Positions 45,149 through 54,285 of a DNA stretch of 64,000 nucleotides are shown here, piece after piece. The notes under the pieces were generated by a model that saw only the letters and a list, made by a program, of their open reading frames with translations, did no database searches and was not told the DNA's origin. The stretch is taken from the NCBI GenBank assembly GCA_031553215.1, contig JAVBLW010000011.1:1-64000 (forward strand). Reading direction: 5' to 3'. The position numbers and the translations under genes were made by a program. Every line of letters begins with the position of its first letter. The first letter of the stretch is position 1. The DNA is from JAVBLW01 sp031553215. Its GTDB lineage: Bacteria; Bacillota_I; Bacilli_A; Acholeplasmatales; Anaeroplasmataceae.

Positions 45149-47015
45149 ATCTATAGGAAAAATAGTAAGCATAAATAGTAAAAAAATAATAGCTGAAGTA
45201 TTCAATAATATAGGTAGTTATCTAAATGTTTCAGAAGGTATTGTATTTGTTGGAGAAATTGGGTCTTATGTTTCTATTGAAGAAATTAACAGAGTTATTG
45301 TTTGTGAAATCATTGGAATTGAAGATAAGAATCAAACGACTACATTAGAGTTTAGTAAGCCATATAGCACAAAATATATGTATTTAGATTTAATTGGTGA
45401 GATTAAAAATTGCATTTTTACATTTGGAGTTTCACAAATGCCATTGATTTTTTCAGATGTTGAAATTATAAGTGAAAACAATCTTAAAATTATGCATGAA
45501 ATAGGTGCAGAGGAAATTCCTGCCGATTGCAGTGAAGACAATAAAAATACGCGACAACTATTACTGCCACTTGGTAAGGCAGTATTATTCAAAAATTTTG
45601 ATGTAAAAATAAATATCGATAAATTTTTTGGATTTCATTTTGCTGTTTTTGGAAATACAGGAGCTGGTAAATCTAACACAATTGCTAGAACTATTCAAAA
45701 TATATTTTGCAAAAATAATTATTCTGCAAAAGGAGCTAAATTTGTTATTATTGATTCAAATGGTGAATATGAAAAAGCCTTTGAAAACTTTGATAACGCA
45801 AATATAAGTTCAAAAACATTGACTACTGATTTTTATGATGATACGCATGATAAGTTAGAAATTCCAATATGGGCTTTGTCAGCAGATGATTGGGGCGTAT
45901 TGCTACACGCTTCAGAAAAAACGCAACTTCCACTTTTAAAAAGAGCTGTGGATATTGCAAAAATATATTACGGTGATTCTGAAGAAGATAATAAACTTAG
46001 AAATCATATATTGTCATCGGTTATTTTAGGTATTCTATTTAGTCAGGACTCGCCAGCGAGTAAAACTGATAGATTAATAAGCATATTATATAAATTTGGA
46101 ACGAAAGAATTAGGCTTGGATACAGAAATTGCAGCAGTAGAAAAAAACACTCCTAAAATGCTTCCAATAAGAGATGTAATAAAACAAACGTATGGTACAT
46201 TAAATGACACAGAGTCTCTGCAAAAATATGTTGCAAAAATTGCGGCTGATAATCAATTAAGTAAGAGAACTAGTGTAACAGAGGTTACTTATGATTTTGA
46301 AGAATTTTGTGAAGCTGTATCTTTGGCAATATTATATGAAGGTAGCATGACATCTCAAAGAATTCAGGAATATACTGCAACGCTAAATACTAGGTTACAA
46401 TCACTAAAAGATGATGAATGTGGTAAAATTTTTGTAAGAACAAAATATAAAAATATGAATGAATATGTATCATCTTTATTAGATAAAAATCAAATTTTAA
46501 ATATTGATATAAGTTCTTTAGATGATTACACAAGTGAAGTAGTTGTGAACGTCTTAAGTAAAATGATTTTTGAATATTTGAGAAAGCAAAAAGACAAAGC
46601 TAGTATGCCAGTTAATTTAATTATAGAGGAAGCTCATAGATTTGTTAAAAATACAATTGATTATGGAGCAGTTGGATATAACATTTTTGAGAGAATTGCT
46701 AAAGAAGGAAGAAAGTTTGGTTTGTTACTTGGAATATCTTCTCAAAGGCCATCTGAATTATCTAAAACAGTAGTTTCCCAATGTAGCAACTTTATAATTC
46801 ATAGAGTTCAAAACCCAGATGATTTGTCTTATATTTCTCATATGGTTCCATATATAAATACTATGATGATTGATAGATTGACATACATGCCTACAGGGTA
46901 TGCACTTGTGTTTGGTACTGCGATTAAAGTTCCTATGCTTACAATCTTTGATGAGGCTAATCCAAGTCCAGATTCTCAAAACGCAAGAATTTCTGAAAAA
47001 TGGTATATTGGATAA
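45138..47015 (+). CDS. HerA-like ATPase (partner of the SIR2 protein)
   Basis: HAS-barrel-like N-terminus, Walker A FGNTGAGKSNTIART at about residues 172-186, Walker B NLIIEEAHRFV and ERIAKEGRKFGLLLGISSQRPSELS. It is 625 aa from ATG 45138, which has GGTGA 5 nt before it; GTG 45129 is an alternative. It overlaps the SIR2 gene by 11 bp. The layout matches the first HerA (36264), but the sequences have diverged well away from the motifs, so the two are not a recent duplication. Confidence 0.9.
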   Translation: MTNRSIGKIVSINSKKIIAEVFNNIGSYLNVSEGIVFVGEIGSYVSIEEINRVIVCEIIGIEDKNQTTTLEFSKPYSTKYMYLDLIGEIKNCIFTFGVSQMPLIFSDVEIISENNLKIMHEIGAEEIPADCSEDNKNTRQLLLPLGKAVLFKNFDVKINIDKFFGFHFAVFGNTGAGKSNTIARTIQNIFCKNNYSAKGAKFVIIDSNGEYEKAFENFDNANISSKTLTTDFYDDTHDKLEIPIWALSADDWGVLLHASEKTQLPLLKRAVDIAKIYYGDSEEDNKLRNHILSSVILGILFSQDSPASKTDRLISILYKFGTKELGLDTEIAAVEKNTPKMLPIRDVIKQTYGTLNDTESLQKYVAKIAADNQLSKRTSVTEVTYDFEEFCEAVSLAILYEGSMTSQRIQEYTATLNTRLQSLKDDECGKIFVRTKYKNMNEYVSSLLDKNQILNIDISSLDDYTSEVVVNVLSKMIFEYLRKQKDKASMPVNLIIEEAHRFVKNTIDYGAVGYNIFERIAKEGRKFGLLLGISSQRPSELSKTVVSQCSNFIIHRVQNPDDLSYISHMVPYINTMMIDRLTYMPTGYALVFGTAIKVPMLTIFDEANPSPDSQNARISEKWYIG

Positions 47016-47073
47016 AATTGTGGTTTTTTTCAAAAGTAACATATTGTAACAATAAAGAATGAGGTGAAATATT

Positions 47074-47304
47074 TTGTCATTAGATTTGAGTAAGTTGTTT
47101 AATTTTGCAAGAGTTTATAAAATCAAACATCCAAATGCAACTGTTTATGATTTCCTAGAATCAGATTCCTATTATAAAAATTTAGATGAATATGATAAAG
47201 ATTTTGCATTAAAAAATTTAATTAATATTTTTGATACTAATGCTTCTAATGAAGAAAAAACATCATTTGATGCTGTTAAATTATTTGAAGAATTAAATAA
47301 TTAA
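47074..47304 (+). CDS. Small helical third gene of the SIR2-HerA operon
   Basis: 76 aa from a TTG start with a GAGGTGAAA site. It is helical and acidic in the second half (LDEYDKDFALKNLINIF, AVKLFEELNN). It lies 58 bp after the HerA gene and directly before the attR-like repeat. Not recognised; it could be an accessory protein or antitoxin-like regulator of the pair. Confidence 0.5.
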   Translation: MSLDLSKLFNFARVYKIKHPNATVYDFLESDSYYKNLDEYDKDFALKNLINIFDTNASNEEKTSFDAVKLFEELNN

Positions 47305-47344
47305 TATAATATTTTAAAAGGATTTTATTGCTTTTAAGAATAAG

Positions 47345-47488
47345 TTTGCCCTTCCATTGACTAAACACATATTTCGAACGTAATTCAAAAATTAGGGGTA
47401 TCTAGTAGAACCAGCGCGATATTAGAATTACTTAAATTAGAGATAATAAAATTACAGTGAGACCTTGTTGGTTTTGCTGTTTTTTTAT
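47345..47488 (+). repeat. attR-like direct repeat, copy 2
   Basis: A near-identical copy of 38066-38209, again starting TTTGCCCTTCCATTGAC and ending with the HTH gene terminator. The HTH 3' fragment inside runs to TGA at 47458-47460; upstream of THISN this copy has a stop (GAC TAA ACA). It is the outer right edge of the island. Confidence 0.85.
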
Positions 47489-47605
47489 TGGAATTATTAA
47501 TAGGAGTAAAACTAAATAAGAAAAGACTCTAGCACAGTTATACTAAAGTCTAATAAAATTGAGTAATTATTTCATTTATGTTAATGCTAAAAGCTATATG
47601 TTTTA

Positions 47606-48067
47606 CTATAATAAAGTTTTTGCGTAATCCAATGCGATATCCATGCGAACAGCCGTTTCCTCTATAGTCATTCCACTATTCATAAATCGCTTTACAACTG
47701 AGCTTAAAGTTTCTCCAACCTCTATAATGTGTTTATCTGGGTCATAAAATCTAATTCCTCGTTGACCCCATGGATGCTCTTTTAATGGATGTACATATTC
47801 AAGGTCAATTTTTTTTAATGATATGATAAAATCATCAAAATTATCTTCTTCAAAATATAGTTCAGAAACCTTGTGGTTATACAATAATTCATTTGTGCTT
47901 TTGCTGATAAAGTCCTTCCAACTATCTTCAGTTTGTAAAGAATAACCGCCAGTTAGTGTGACATTAGCACCAAAATCGATGATTACATTTTGATCTAAAA
48001 TATCGTGATAAAATTTTTTTGATTTTTCTATATCCTTTACAACTATCATGTTTCCTATATATTTCAT
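47606..48067 (-). CDS. VOC-family (glyoxalase/dioxygenase-fold) protein
   Basis: YIGNMIVVKDIEKSKKFYHDIL is the standard VOC opening, ELYFEEDNFDDFIISLKK the central strand-helix unit, and HPWGQRGIRFYDPDKHIIEVGE the metal/ligand end motif. The C-terminal ~30 residues (MTIEETAVRMDIALDYA) are an extra helix. ATG 48067 has GAGAGG at proper spacing, so a longer start is rejected. Substrate unknown; relatives include antibiotic-binding and thiol-transfer proteins. Confidence 0.85.
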   Translation of the reverse strand: MKYIGNMIVVKDIEKSKKFYHDILDQNVIIDFGANVTLTGGYSLQTEDSWKDFISKSTNELLYNHKVSELYFEEDNFDDFIISLKKIDLEYVHPLKEHPWGQRGIRFYDPDKHIIEVGETLSSVVKRFMNSGMTIEETAVRMDIALDYAKTLL

Positions 48068-48150
48068 TATAAATTTCCTCTCATTCTTACATTTACTAAA
48101 AAGTGGTATTGTTTTCCTTTCTATAAGGAACATTGTTAACTATATTAATC

Positions 48151-48609
48151 TTATTTCATTGCATAAGCCATGGGTATAAAAGTTATTCCATTAATAGTTT
48201 GCTTGATAGAAGTATCAACAAAACCCAGATGTCTATATGCATCAAGTGCATATAAAGAAGAATTAACTGTTATCTGTTCGCAAAGATGATCTTCTTTATA
48301 AAAACGTAGGATTTCATTAAATAATGCTTTGGCTATTCCTTGACGATGATAAGATTTATCAACAAACAATAGACTTATATGATATTTTGGTCTGGTAGAA
48401 ATAATACCAACTAATTTATTATTAATATAATATCCCCATATAAAATAACTGCCATTTTTAATGTTGGTGAAAAAGGAATCTATATTAATAAAATTTTTAA
48501 ATTCGTTAATTCCTTCAATAGGATATTCAGGTGCTTCAAATTCATTAAAAAGATCCATTGCTACAGATAAATCTTCTTTATTTAAAATTGATACAATTCT
48601 ATTTAGCAT
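48151..48609 (-). CDS. GNAT-family N-acetyltransferase
   Basis: 152 aa. ISLLFVDKSYHRQGIAKALF carries the acetyl-CoA-binding Q/RxxGxA motif, preceded by a GIISTRP strand; ITVNSSLYALDAYRHLGFV is the usual last motif of the fold. Substrate unknown. It is read in the same direction as the VOC gene, 83 bp upstream of it, perhaps on one transcript. Confidence 0.85.
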   Translation of the reverse strand: MLNRIVSILNKEDLSVAMDLFNEFEAPEYPIEGINEFKNFINIDSFFTNIKNGSYFIWGYYINNKLVGIISTRPKYHISLLFVDKSYHRQGIAKALFNEILRFYKEDHLCEQITVNSSLYALDAYRHLGFVDTSIKQTINGITFIPMAYAMK

Positions 48610-48719
48610 TAAATCACTTCCTAATATTTAAGAATATTTTACCATAAAATACGAAGAACAGGAAAAGAATTTAATAATATATAAAGTAGAAATATTAAAT
48701 AACTTTAGATCATTCTTAA

Positions 48720-49628
48720 TTAGAGTTTATTAATATAATTAAATTTATTTAATACTTGTCTCTTTCTAGTATTTGATACCTCAGTATAAATTTCAGTTAC
48801 CGCGATGCTAGAATGACCTAAAATCTCTTGTACAGAACGTATGTCCGCTCCATTTATAAGAAGCTGTGTTGCAAAAGTATGTCGTAAATAATGTGGAGTA
48901 GCTTTGGGGTTTATTTTAGCTAAATCCCTATATTTACTAAAGATATCTTCAATAGCATAAATTGATAGTTGCTCATTATATCTATTTAAAAATAAATATT
49001 CATTTGATGCTTTAATGGATTTTCTGTATTTAGTCCATGTTTTTAATTTTAACCAGGTTTTGGGAGAAGAAATATAAATTAATCTTTGTTTTTTACCTTT
49101 TCCATTGATAAGTATAGTATGATCTGCGTAATTAATATCAGATATTTTTAGCTTTGATAATTCTTCAATTCTCATTCCTGTTCCAATAAGTAATTCTAAA
49201 ACTATTTCGTTTCGATGACTAATATAATTTGTGAAATTAGTTGCAGATATAGATTCTGTATTTTCAAGGGCTATTAGAAGTTGTTTTACCTCGTTAATAG
49301 ATAGTGTTTTTGGTAATCTCTTTTCTTTCTTTATTTTGAAGTTTGTTTGAAAATTAATATTACGAACTAATTCATTTTCAATGAGAAATTTATAAAAAAC
49401 TTTTATAGATATTATTTTCCTTGCGATAGAAGAATCTTTAAGTTTTAAACTGTTTTTTAAATAATCAATGTATATTATTAGAGCTTTGTTATTGGTTTCA
49501 TAGTCTATAATATGATTTGTGAAATTATAGAGATCGTACCTATATGCTTTCAAAGTTTTCTTGCTTAGGTTTTTTGTTAAATCAATATGATTTATATAGA
49601 ATTCTATATTAGTATTAGTATTATTCAT
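48720..49628 (-). CDS. Tyrosine recombinase (XerC/D-like integrase)
   Basis: 302 aa. The N-terminal SAM-like core-binding domain (KKTLKAYRYDLYNF) is followed by the catalytic domain with Arg in GTGMRIEELSKL, HYLRHTFATQLL (HxxR) and ILGHSSIAVTEIYTEV with the nucleophilic Tyr. All catalytic residues are present. AAGGAG precedes the start. It lies just before the Thoeris genes and may be the integrase of a second, smaller insertion. Confidence 0.9.
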   Translation of the reverse strand: MNNTNTNIEFYINHIDLTKNLSKKTLKAYRYDLYNFTNHIIDYETNNKALIIYIDYLKNSLKLKDSSIARKIISIKVFYKFLIENELVRNINFQTNFKIKKEKRLPKTLSINEVKQLLIALENTESISATNFTNYISHRNEIVLELLIGTGMRIEELSKLKISDINYADHTILINGKGKKQRLIYISSPKTWLKLKTWTKYRKSIKASNEYLFLNRYNEQLSIYAIEDIFSKYRDLAKINPKATPHYLRHTFATQLLINGADIRSVQEILGHSSIAVTEIYTEVSNTRKRQVLNKFNYINKL

Positions 49629-49765
49629 GGTTTTCTCCTTGTTCTACAAAATTCGACATTTATATTATACGAAATATGTTATAATTTAGCAAAATTTATA
49701 GATATTATCTTTTTAAATATGTAGCATTCTTGGAAAGATAATAAATAATTATTAGGGGGAGTAAC

Positions 49766-51145
49766 ATGAAATTTGAAATAGAAAGTAGAATTAATATTAA
49801 GAACTTTCTTTCATATTGCATAGAAAGAAATTCTTCAGTGTTTATAGGATGTGGAACTCCAACTGAGGCTGGACTACCTTTATGGGATGAGCTATTTTCA
49901 AATTTATCTAGAGAATGTGAAATAGATCTAAAATCATATAACTATAATACATTTAAAATAGCACAATTTATTACGAACAAATTAGGGAGAGAGCGAGTTC
50001 TAGAAGAAATAAGATTCAAAGTAAGAGCTACAAAACCACTTTCGCCAACATTACAATTATTAATAGAAATGAATTTTAATGATTTTTGGACTACTAATTT
50101 TGATAGAACAATTGAACTTAATTTAGAACACAGAAACAAAGTATATGAAGTATTTACTAATTCACTATCTCTAAAAAAATCGATAAGAAACGATATTAGT
50201 TATATCTATAAAATTAATGGAAGTTTAGGAGAAAGTGACAATGCCTTAGTCACACAAGATGATTTGGAAAAATCAGAAATAAACAATCAATTATATTATT
50301 CTTTTTTAAAAAGAGAATTATTAACAAAAACATTTTTATTTGTGGGATATAGTTTTAGAGATGAGGTTGTTTTAAAATGTTTGGCTGATTTGAAAAAAGT
50401 TTTTCATAATGATTTGAGAGACCACTATTCAATTTTCAAAAAACCAACTAATAATGAGGAGCTTTTCTATTATCAAGATTTAGAACAAAGATATAAGATA
50501 CATCCTATTTATGTTGATAATCATAGTGAAATTCCCGTATTATTGGGAAAAATTAATGAAAATCTAATAAAACGTCAAATTTTCATTTCCGGTTCACTAA
50601 CAGATAAGGGCATTGCAGATGAAGTTGCACAAAATTTTGTTGATAAATTAGTGAAAGCCTTAATAAATAACAACAATAGAATAATTTCTGGTCATGGATA
50701 TAAGATTGGGTATTATGTTAGTGGTACTGTTACACAATTAGCACGTGATAAATCCAATTTGAAAACTGAAAAATTTTTAGAAATGTTACCCTTTTCACCT
50801 AATTTTACTGCAAATGATTGTACTAACCATAGGGAATATCTAATCAGTAAATCTAGATGTTGTCTTTTCATTTATGGTAGAAATGATGAGGACGGAATTG
50901 GAATGAGAGAGGAATTTGAAATTGCTCAAAAGCTTAAAAAGGTTATTATACCTATTCCATCAACAGGAGGGAATGCGTTAAGATTTTATAAAGAATTGGA
51001 GAATCAAAGAGATAATTTTCCGTATCTATTAAAGTACTATGAAGAACTTGGAAAAGAAGATGCACTAGACGACAAAATTATAAAGATAATAATAGAAATA
51101 ATTAATGAAACAGAAGATAATGCTTTAAATTTATTAGGTTTATAA
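49766..51145 (+). CDS. thsA: Thoeris ThsA-like SIR2-SLOG protein with altered catalytic residue
   Basis: Residues ~12-265 are a SIR2_2 domain (VFIGCGTPTEAGLPLW, FWTTNFDRT, FLFVGYSFRDE). Residues ~272-459 are a SLOG domain (IFISGSLTDKGIAD, IISGHGYKIGYYVSG, CLFIYGRND, GMREEFEIAQ). This SIR2-SLOG pairing is the ThsA plan. ThsA is an NADase switched on when SLOG binds the cyclic ADP-ribose product of ThsB. Asn111 (TTNFD) is kept, but the usual catalytic His (HG) is replaced by Asn151 in YKINGS. Its 3' end overlaps the convergent thsB gene by 44 bp. Confidence 0.85.
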   Translation: MKFEIESRINIKNFLSYCIERNSSVFIGCGTPTEAGLPLWDELFSNLSRECEIDLKSYNYNTFKIAQFITNKLGRERVLEEIRFKVRATKPLSPTLQLLIEMNFNDFWTTNFDRTIELNLEHRNKVYEVFTNSLSLKKSIRNDISYIYKINGSLGESDNALVTQDDLEKSEINNQLYYSFLKRELLTKTFLFVGYSFRDEVVLKCLADLKKVFHNDLRDHYSIFKKPTNNEELFYYQDLEQRYKIHPIYVDNHSEIPVLLGKINENLIKRQIFISGSLTDKGIADEVAQNFVDKLVKALINNNNRIISGHGYKIGYYVSGTVTQLARDKSNLKTEKFLEMLPFSPNFTANDCTNHREYLISKSRCCLFIYGRNDEDGIGMREEFEIAQKLKKVIIPIPSTGGNALRFYKELENQRDNFPYLLKYYEELGKEDALDDKIIKIIIEIINETEDNALNLLGL

Positions 51146-51821
51146 GTGAAAGTTCTGCTATTTCAATCTCTTTAAAATTATAACCAATATTTAGTTTTGT
51201 AAATTTATTTAAATAATTAATTATTTCAAAATTATATTCGCTCTTACAGCTATATTCTATATATTTATGCATAGCATAAAGTAAACTAATTCTTGAATTG
51301 AAATTTACTTTGTCAACTTCGATATAGGCTTTCAATAGTTCTAGTAAATAGTCGTCTTTTATTCGGTTCAAATAATCAGATAATAAAGCGGAGCTTTTCC
51401 CTAATCTTCCCTTTAATATTCGTACAATAATTTGATTTATAGTAAGTAATAATTGTCCATCGTTAACTTTTATTTCATTATAAATAATATTCTCAAATAA
51501 TTCTTGTTGCTTATTAGGCAAATGGGAAAAGTCTATTTCGTAAAAAATAGGAAAGATATTTATACTATTTGTACTAAATAATTGTAATATTCTTTTCTCT
51601 TCCTCCAAAAATGATTTACATTTTGTAAAACCTTGGGAATAAATCATTATAGCATATTCGCACTTGTTCAGTCCTAATTCAAATATATTATCCCTTTTTA
51701 AATCACCAAGAATGAGATTATGATTATCATACCAAATGTTGAAACCATAATTTTTAAAGTGATATAATATTACTTGAACAATTGAATCTCTTGTTTCTCC
51801 ACAGAATGCTAAGAAAATCAT
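51102..51821 (-). CDS. thsB: Thoeris ThsB-like TIR protein
   Basis: TIR fold: first strand MIFLAFCGETRD, then GFNIWYDNHNLILGD (BB-loop region), NKCEYAIMIYSQGFTKCKSFLEEEKRI (with the probable catalytic Glu) and NIFPIFYEID. TIR ThsB proteins sense phage and make a cyclic ADP-ribose signal for ThsA. The C-terminal ~90 residues form an extra helical part, so at 239 aa it is longer than the common ThsB. It is convergent with thsA rather than in one operon, which is unusual. Confidence 0.8.
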   Translation of the reverse strand: MIFLAFCGETRDSIVQVILYHFKNYGFNIWYDNHNLILGDLKRDNIFELGLNKCEYAIMIYSQGFTKCKSFLEEEKRILQLFSTNSINIFPIFYEIDFSHLPNKQQELFENIIYNEIKVNDGQLLLTINQIIVRILKGRLGKSSALLSDYLNRIKDDYLLELLKAYIEVDKVNFNSRISLLYAMHKYIEYSCKSEYNFEIINYLNKFTKLNIGYNFKEIEIAELSLINLINLKHYLLFH

Positions 51822-52004
51822 TTTAATTCCCCCTAATAATTATTTATTATTTTGGGTTAAAACAATTGGATTTGATGATAATAAAAGTGATATAGATAAT
51901 CTCATTAATGAAGGTAGTTAAATAAAAGTCTTCGCTATTCCCATTGAATTATGCACGCATATATATTAAAATAATACTAATGTTAAAATGAGAAGAGTGA
52001 GAGT

Positions 52005-52457
52005 ATGAATTGGTTTAATTATGTGGGATTAATTTTTATTTTTATAATAATGGTTCCAAATATTATTTTTGGTATTGTAAATAAAAATGGATTTAATAAT
52101 ACATATAAAAATAAAGTAATTGAACAATTAGAACAAGTTGGAAGATTTGGATGTTTTGGGTTAATGATATTTAATATTCCATATACTTACTTTAATTTTT
52201 GGTTTAAAGGTGCTCTTTATGTTTACATAATTGTTGGATCTGTGCTCGTAATAATTTATTGTATTGGGTGGATTGTATGTTGGAATAAATATTTATTGTT
52301 TAGGGCATATATATTATCTATAATTCCTAGTATATTATTTTTGTTTTGTGGTGTAATGTTGTTATATATGCCATTAATTTTTTTCTCTGTTATTTTTTCG
52401 ATTTTTCATATTACAATTAGTTTAAAGAATGCATATGGTAGTGAAAATAAAATATAA
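52005..52457 (+). CDS. Four-helix membrane protein
   Basis: 150 aa with about four hydrophobic segments (residues ~5-25, 50-66, 72-94 and 100-142) and a conserved-looking motif VGRFGCFGLMIFNIPYTYFNFW. This resembles small integral membrane proteins of Firmicutes without known function. GAAGAGTGAGAG lies before the start. It is isolated between the Thoeris pair and the DAC-like gene. Confidence 0.6.
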   Translation: MNWFNYVGLIFIFIIMVPNIIFGIVNKNGFNNTYKNKVIEQLEQVGRFGCFGLMIFNIPYTYFNFWFKGALYVYIIVGSVLVIIYCIGWIVCWNKYLLFRAYILSIIPSILFLFCGVMLLYMPLIFFSVIFSIFHITISLKNAYGSENKI

Positions 52458-52604
52458 AATTAAGATACAAATAAGCTTTTTTACTTTATTGAAATATTGT
52501 TGAAATATATATGAATGTGTTATATAATTATATTTATGATGTGAAAATGTCATATTTTACTAGTAGAATGTGATAGTTTTATTTTTTGGGGGTATAGGGT
52601 ATAT

Positions 52605-54110
52605 ATGGATTATTATTATAATTTAAGTGAATATGATAAAGAAGAAGAATTTAAATATATTTTTCAAAAATATTTACTGCCACTTTTAGGAATGGTTAAG
52701 GATGATGTAAAAATTATTGAATTTGAAAAGTCACCACGAACTCATATAGAATTGTTAGATTCATCACTTCGTTTTGCTGCATCATTAAAATCAGCAAAAG
52801 GATTTAAGGTAGATGTTTCAAGCAATTTCGATAAGAGTTATATTAATATAATAAGAAAAGTTTTTGCTGAAATAATAAAGATTACATATAATGATTTAGC
52901 AGAAATTGCTAGTAATAAAAGAAACAAAAGTTATTTGAATTTTCATGATATAGACATGGCATATCAACAAGCGGTTCAAAGAGGAATTATACAATGGTTT
53001 TTTATTGATTCTCATGAGAAAGCAGATGAAAAGTATAAGTCTAAAATAAACAGGTTGCTATGTACTATTGAAAGATGGTCTAGAAAGACCTATGAAGGAA
53101 AGAAAGTACCTTTTGCTTTCGTAATTAATCAAAAATCGACCTCTGGTTCAATGGATTATTTAAATTTTTTTGAAGAGGAATACTCAGCAACATTAAGTGA
53201 TGGTGTGAATTCGATAATTGAATTAGATAGTAATTTTAACTTTCTTTCATATGAATCGATAACTGAAAACAATGAATTTAGATTTACACCTTTAACATCT
53301 GCAGTTCCTTATAGATTTTCACAAGTTATTGAGCATTTTACTAAGGACAAGCTTGGTATATTTTTATTAGTATCAGGTGATATAATATTGGTAAAAAATT
53401 CAAAGGTTGAACTCGTTAAAAGAGAAGGATATTGGATTAATTTTAATAAGGATATATTTATAAATGTAATATTAAATGAAAATAGACACTATAAAATAGG
53501 AAATGAACTAATAAAGGAGCAAATCATAGAATCTGTTTATGCAACATCTCTTGATGTTTCTTTTTCTCATGGCGGTGGGATAATAGCTATTACCGACCAA
53601 AAAGACAATTTAATTAATAATAATTTATACGATTATTTGGAAACAAATTATGATGAAATAAAAAATTTAGCTACTAATGAAATTAGAGATAAAATGAAAG
53701 AAAATTCTCAATCTATTATTGATTATGTTGATTGTTTATGTTTGCCTATTCCTAACTATAATTATTTGTGCAAAAACTATGATAAAGTTTTTGATTTAGA
53801 TAATGATAATATTATTAAACGTTTTAATAAACGAGAAATGTTGAAAATATTAGTTCAAAACAAGAAGTTTTCAGAATTGGATAGAAAATTGAGGACCGAA
53901 TTAGTAGGTATGGATGGAGCTACAATAATTGATCCAGATGGTAATATAATAGCAATAGGAGCAATTATACAAAATGATAGTGGTTCTTATGGTGGTGGAC
54001 GTGGTGCAGCTGCTAAGAAATTATCTAATTATGGATTGGCTGTAAAAATATCTACTGATGGATATATTGAAGTTTATAGTAAGGGTAATATAAAATATAG
54101 AATTAAGTAA
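52605..54110 (+). CDS. Protein with DisA/DAC-like C-terminal domain
   Basis: The first ~200 residues are helical and unassigned (IQWFFIDSH, RWSRKTYEGKKVPFAFVI). Residues ~255-340 (IFLLVSGDIILVKNSKVELV, ATSLDVSFSHGGGIIAI) and ~430-500 (VGMDGATIIDPDGNIIAIGAI, GGGRGAAAKKLSNYGLAV, STDGYIEVYS) resemble the DGA and RHR/GxRxxAA parts of diadenylate cyclase (DisA_N) domains. The canonical RHR is replaced by RGA, so it may bind nucleotides rather than make c-di-AMP, like the DACN-type sensor domains proposed for nucleotide-based defence. GGGGGTATAGGG lies upstream of ATG 52605. Function is inferred only. Confidence 0.6.
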   Translation: MDYYYNLSEYDKEEEFKYIFQKYLLPLLGMVKDDVKIIEFEKSPRTHIELLDSSLRFAASLKSAKGFKVDVSSNFDKSYINIIRKVFAEIIKITYNDLAEIASNKRNKSYLNFHDIDMAYQQAVQRGIIQWFFIDSHEKADEKYKSKINRLLCTIERWSRKTYEGKKVPFAFVINQKSTSGSMDYLNFFEEEYSATLSDGVNSIIELDSNFNFLSYESITENNEFRFTPLTSAVPYRFSQVIEHFTKDKLGIFLLVSGDIILVKNSKVELVKREGYWINFNKDIFINVILNENRHYKIGNELIKEQIIESVYATSLDVSFSHGGGIIAITDQKDNLINNNLYDYLETNYDEIKNLATNEIRDKMKENSQSIIDYVDCLCLPIPNYNYLCKNYDKVFDLDNDNIIKRFNKREMLKILVQNKKFSELDRKLRTELVGMDGATIIDPDGNIIAIGAIIQNDSGSYGGGRGAAAKKLSNYGLAVKISTDGYIEVYSKGNIKYRIK

Positions 54111-54285
54111 TTTATTAATAAAAAATGCATATAATAAAATGTATTGATTTGTATATTATTTTGTAGTATAATATCAATATGTAAAGATAATGTGGTTAGG
54201 AATTATTTCTTTTCTGGCATTAGATTAACGAAAGTTAAGATAGGTAAGCAGAAAGTAATCTTTGTAATTATTAATGCTTATATCA

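Larger units (their letters stand above)
7026..47488. mobile_element. Composite serine-recombinase genomic island
   Basis: The left edge is the truncated HTH gene with GGGCAAA. The right edges are two 144-bp copies carrying TTTGCCC plus the 3' half of the HTH gene. GGGCAAA and TTTGCCC are inverted arms, as expected when an attP is split into attL and attR. Two large serine recombinase genes (31784-34905) and one truncated copy (42514-43944) are inside. Cargo includes a bacteriocin cluster, a rolling-circle module and several candidate antiviral systems. The inner boundary between unit 1 (to 38209) and unit 2 (38210-47488) is inferred from the repeats. Whether everything between 7 and 31 kb belongs to the same insertion is uncertain. 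Confidence 0.55.

Noticed and set aside
47606..48067. Longer VOC protein starting at 48133
   Set aside because: The extra 22 residues lack a ribosome site and do not fit the VOC fold, while ATG 48067 has GAGAGG at good spacing.
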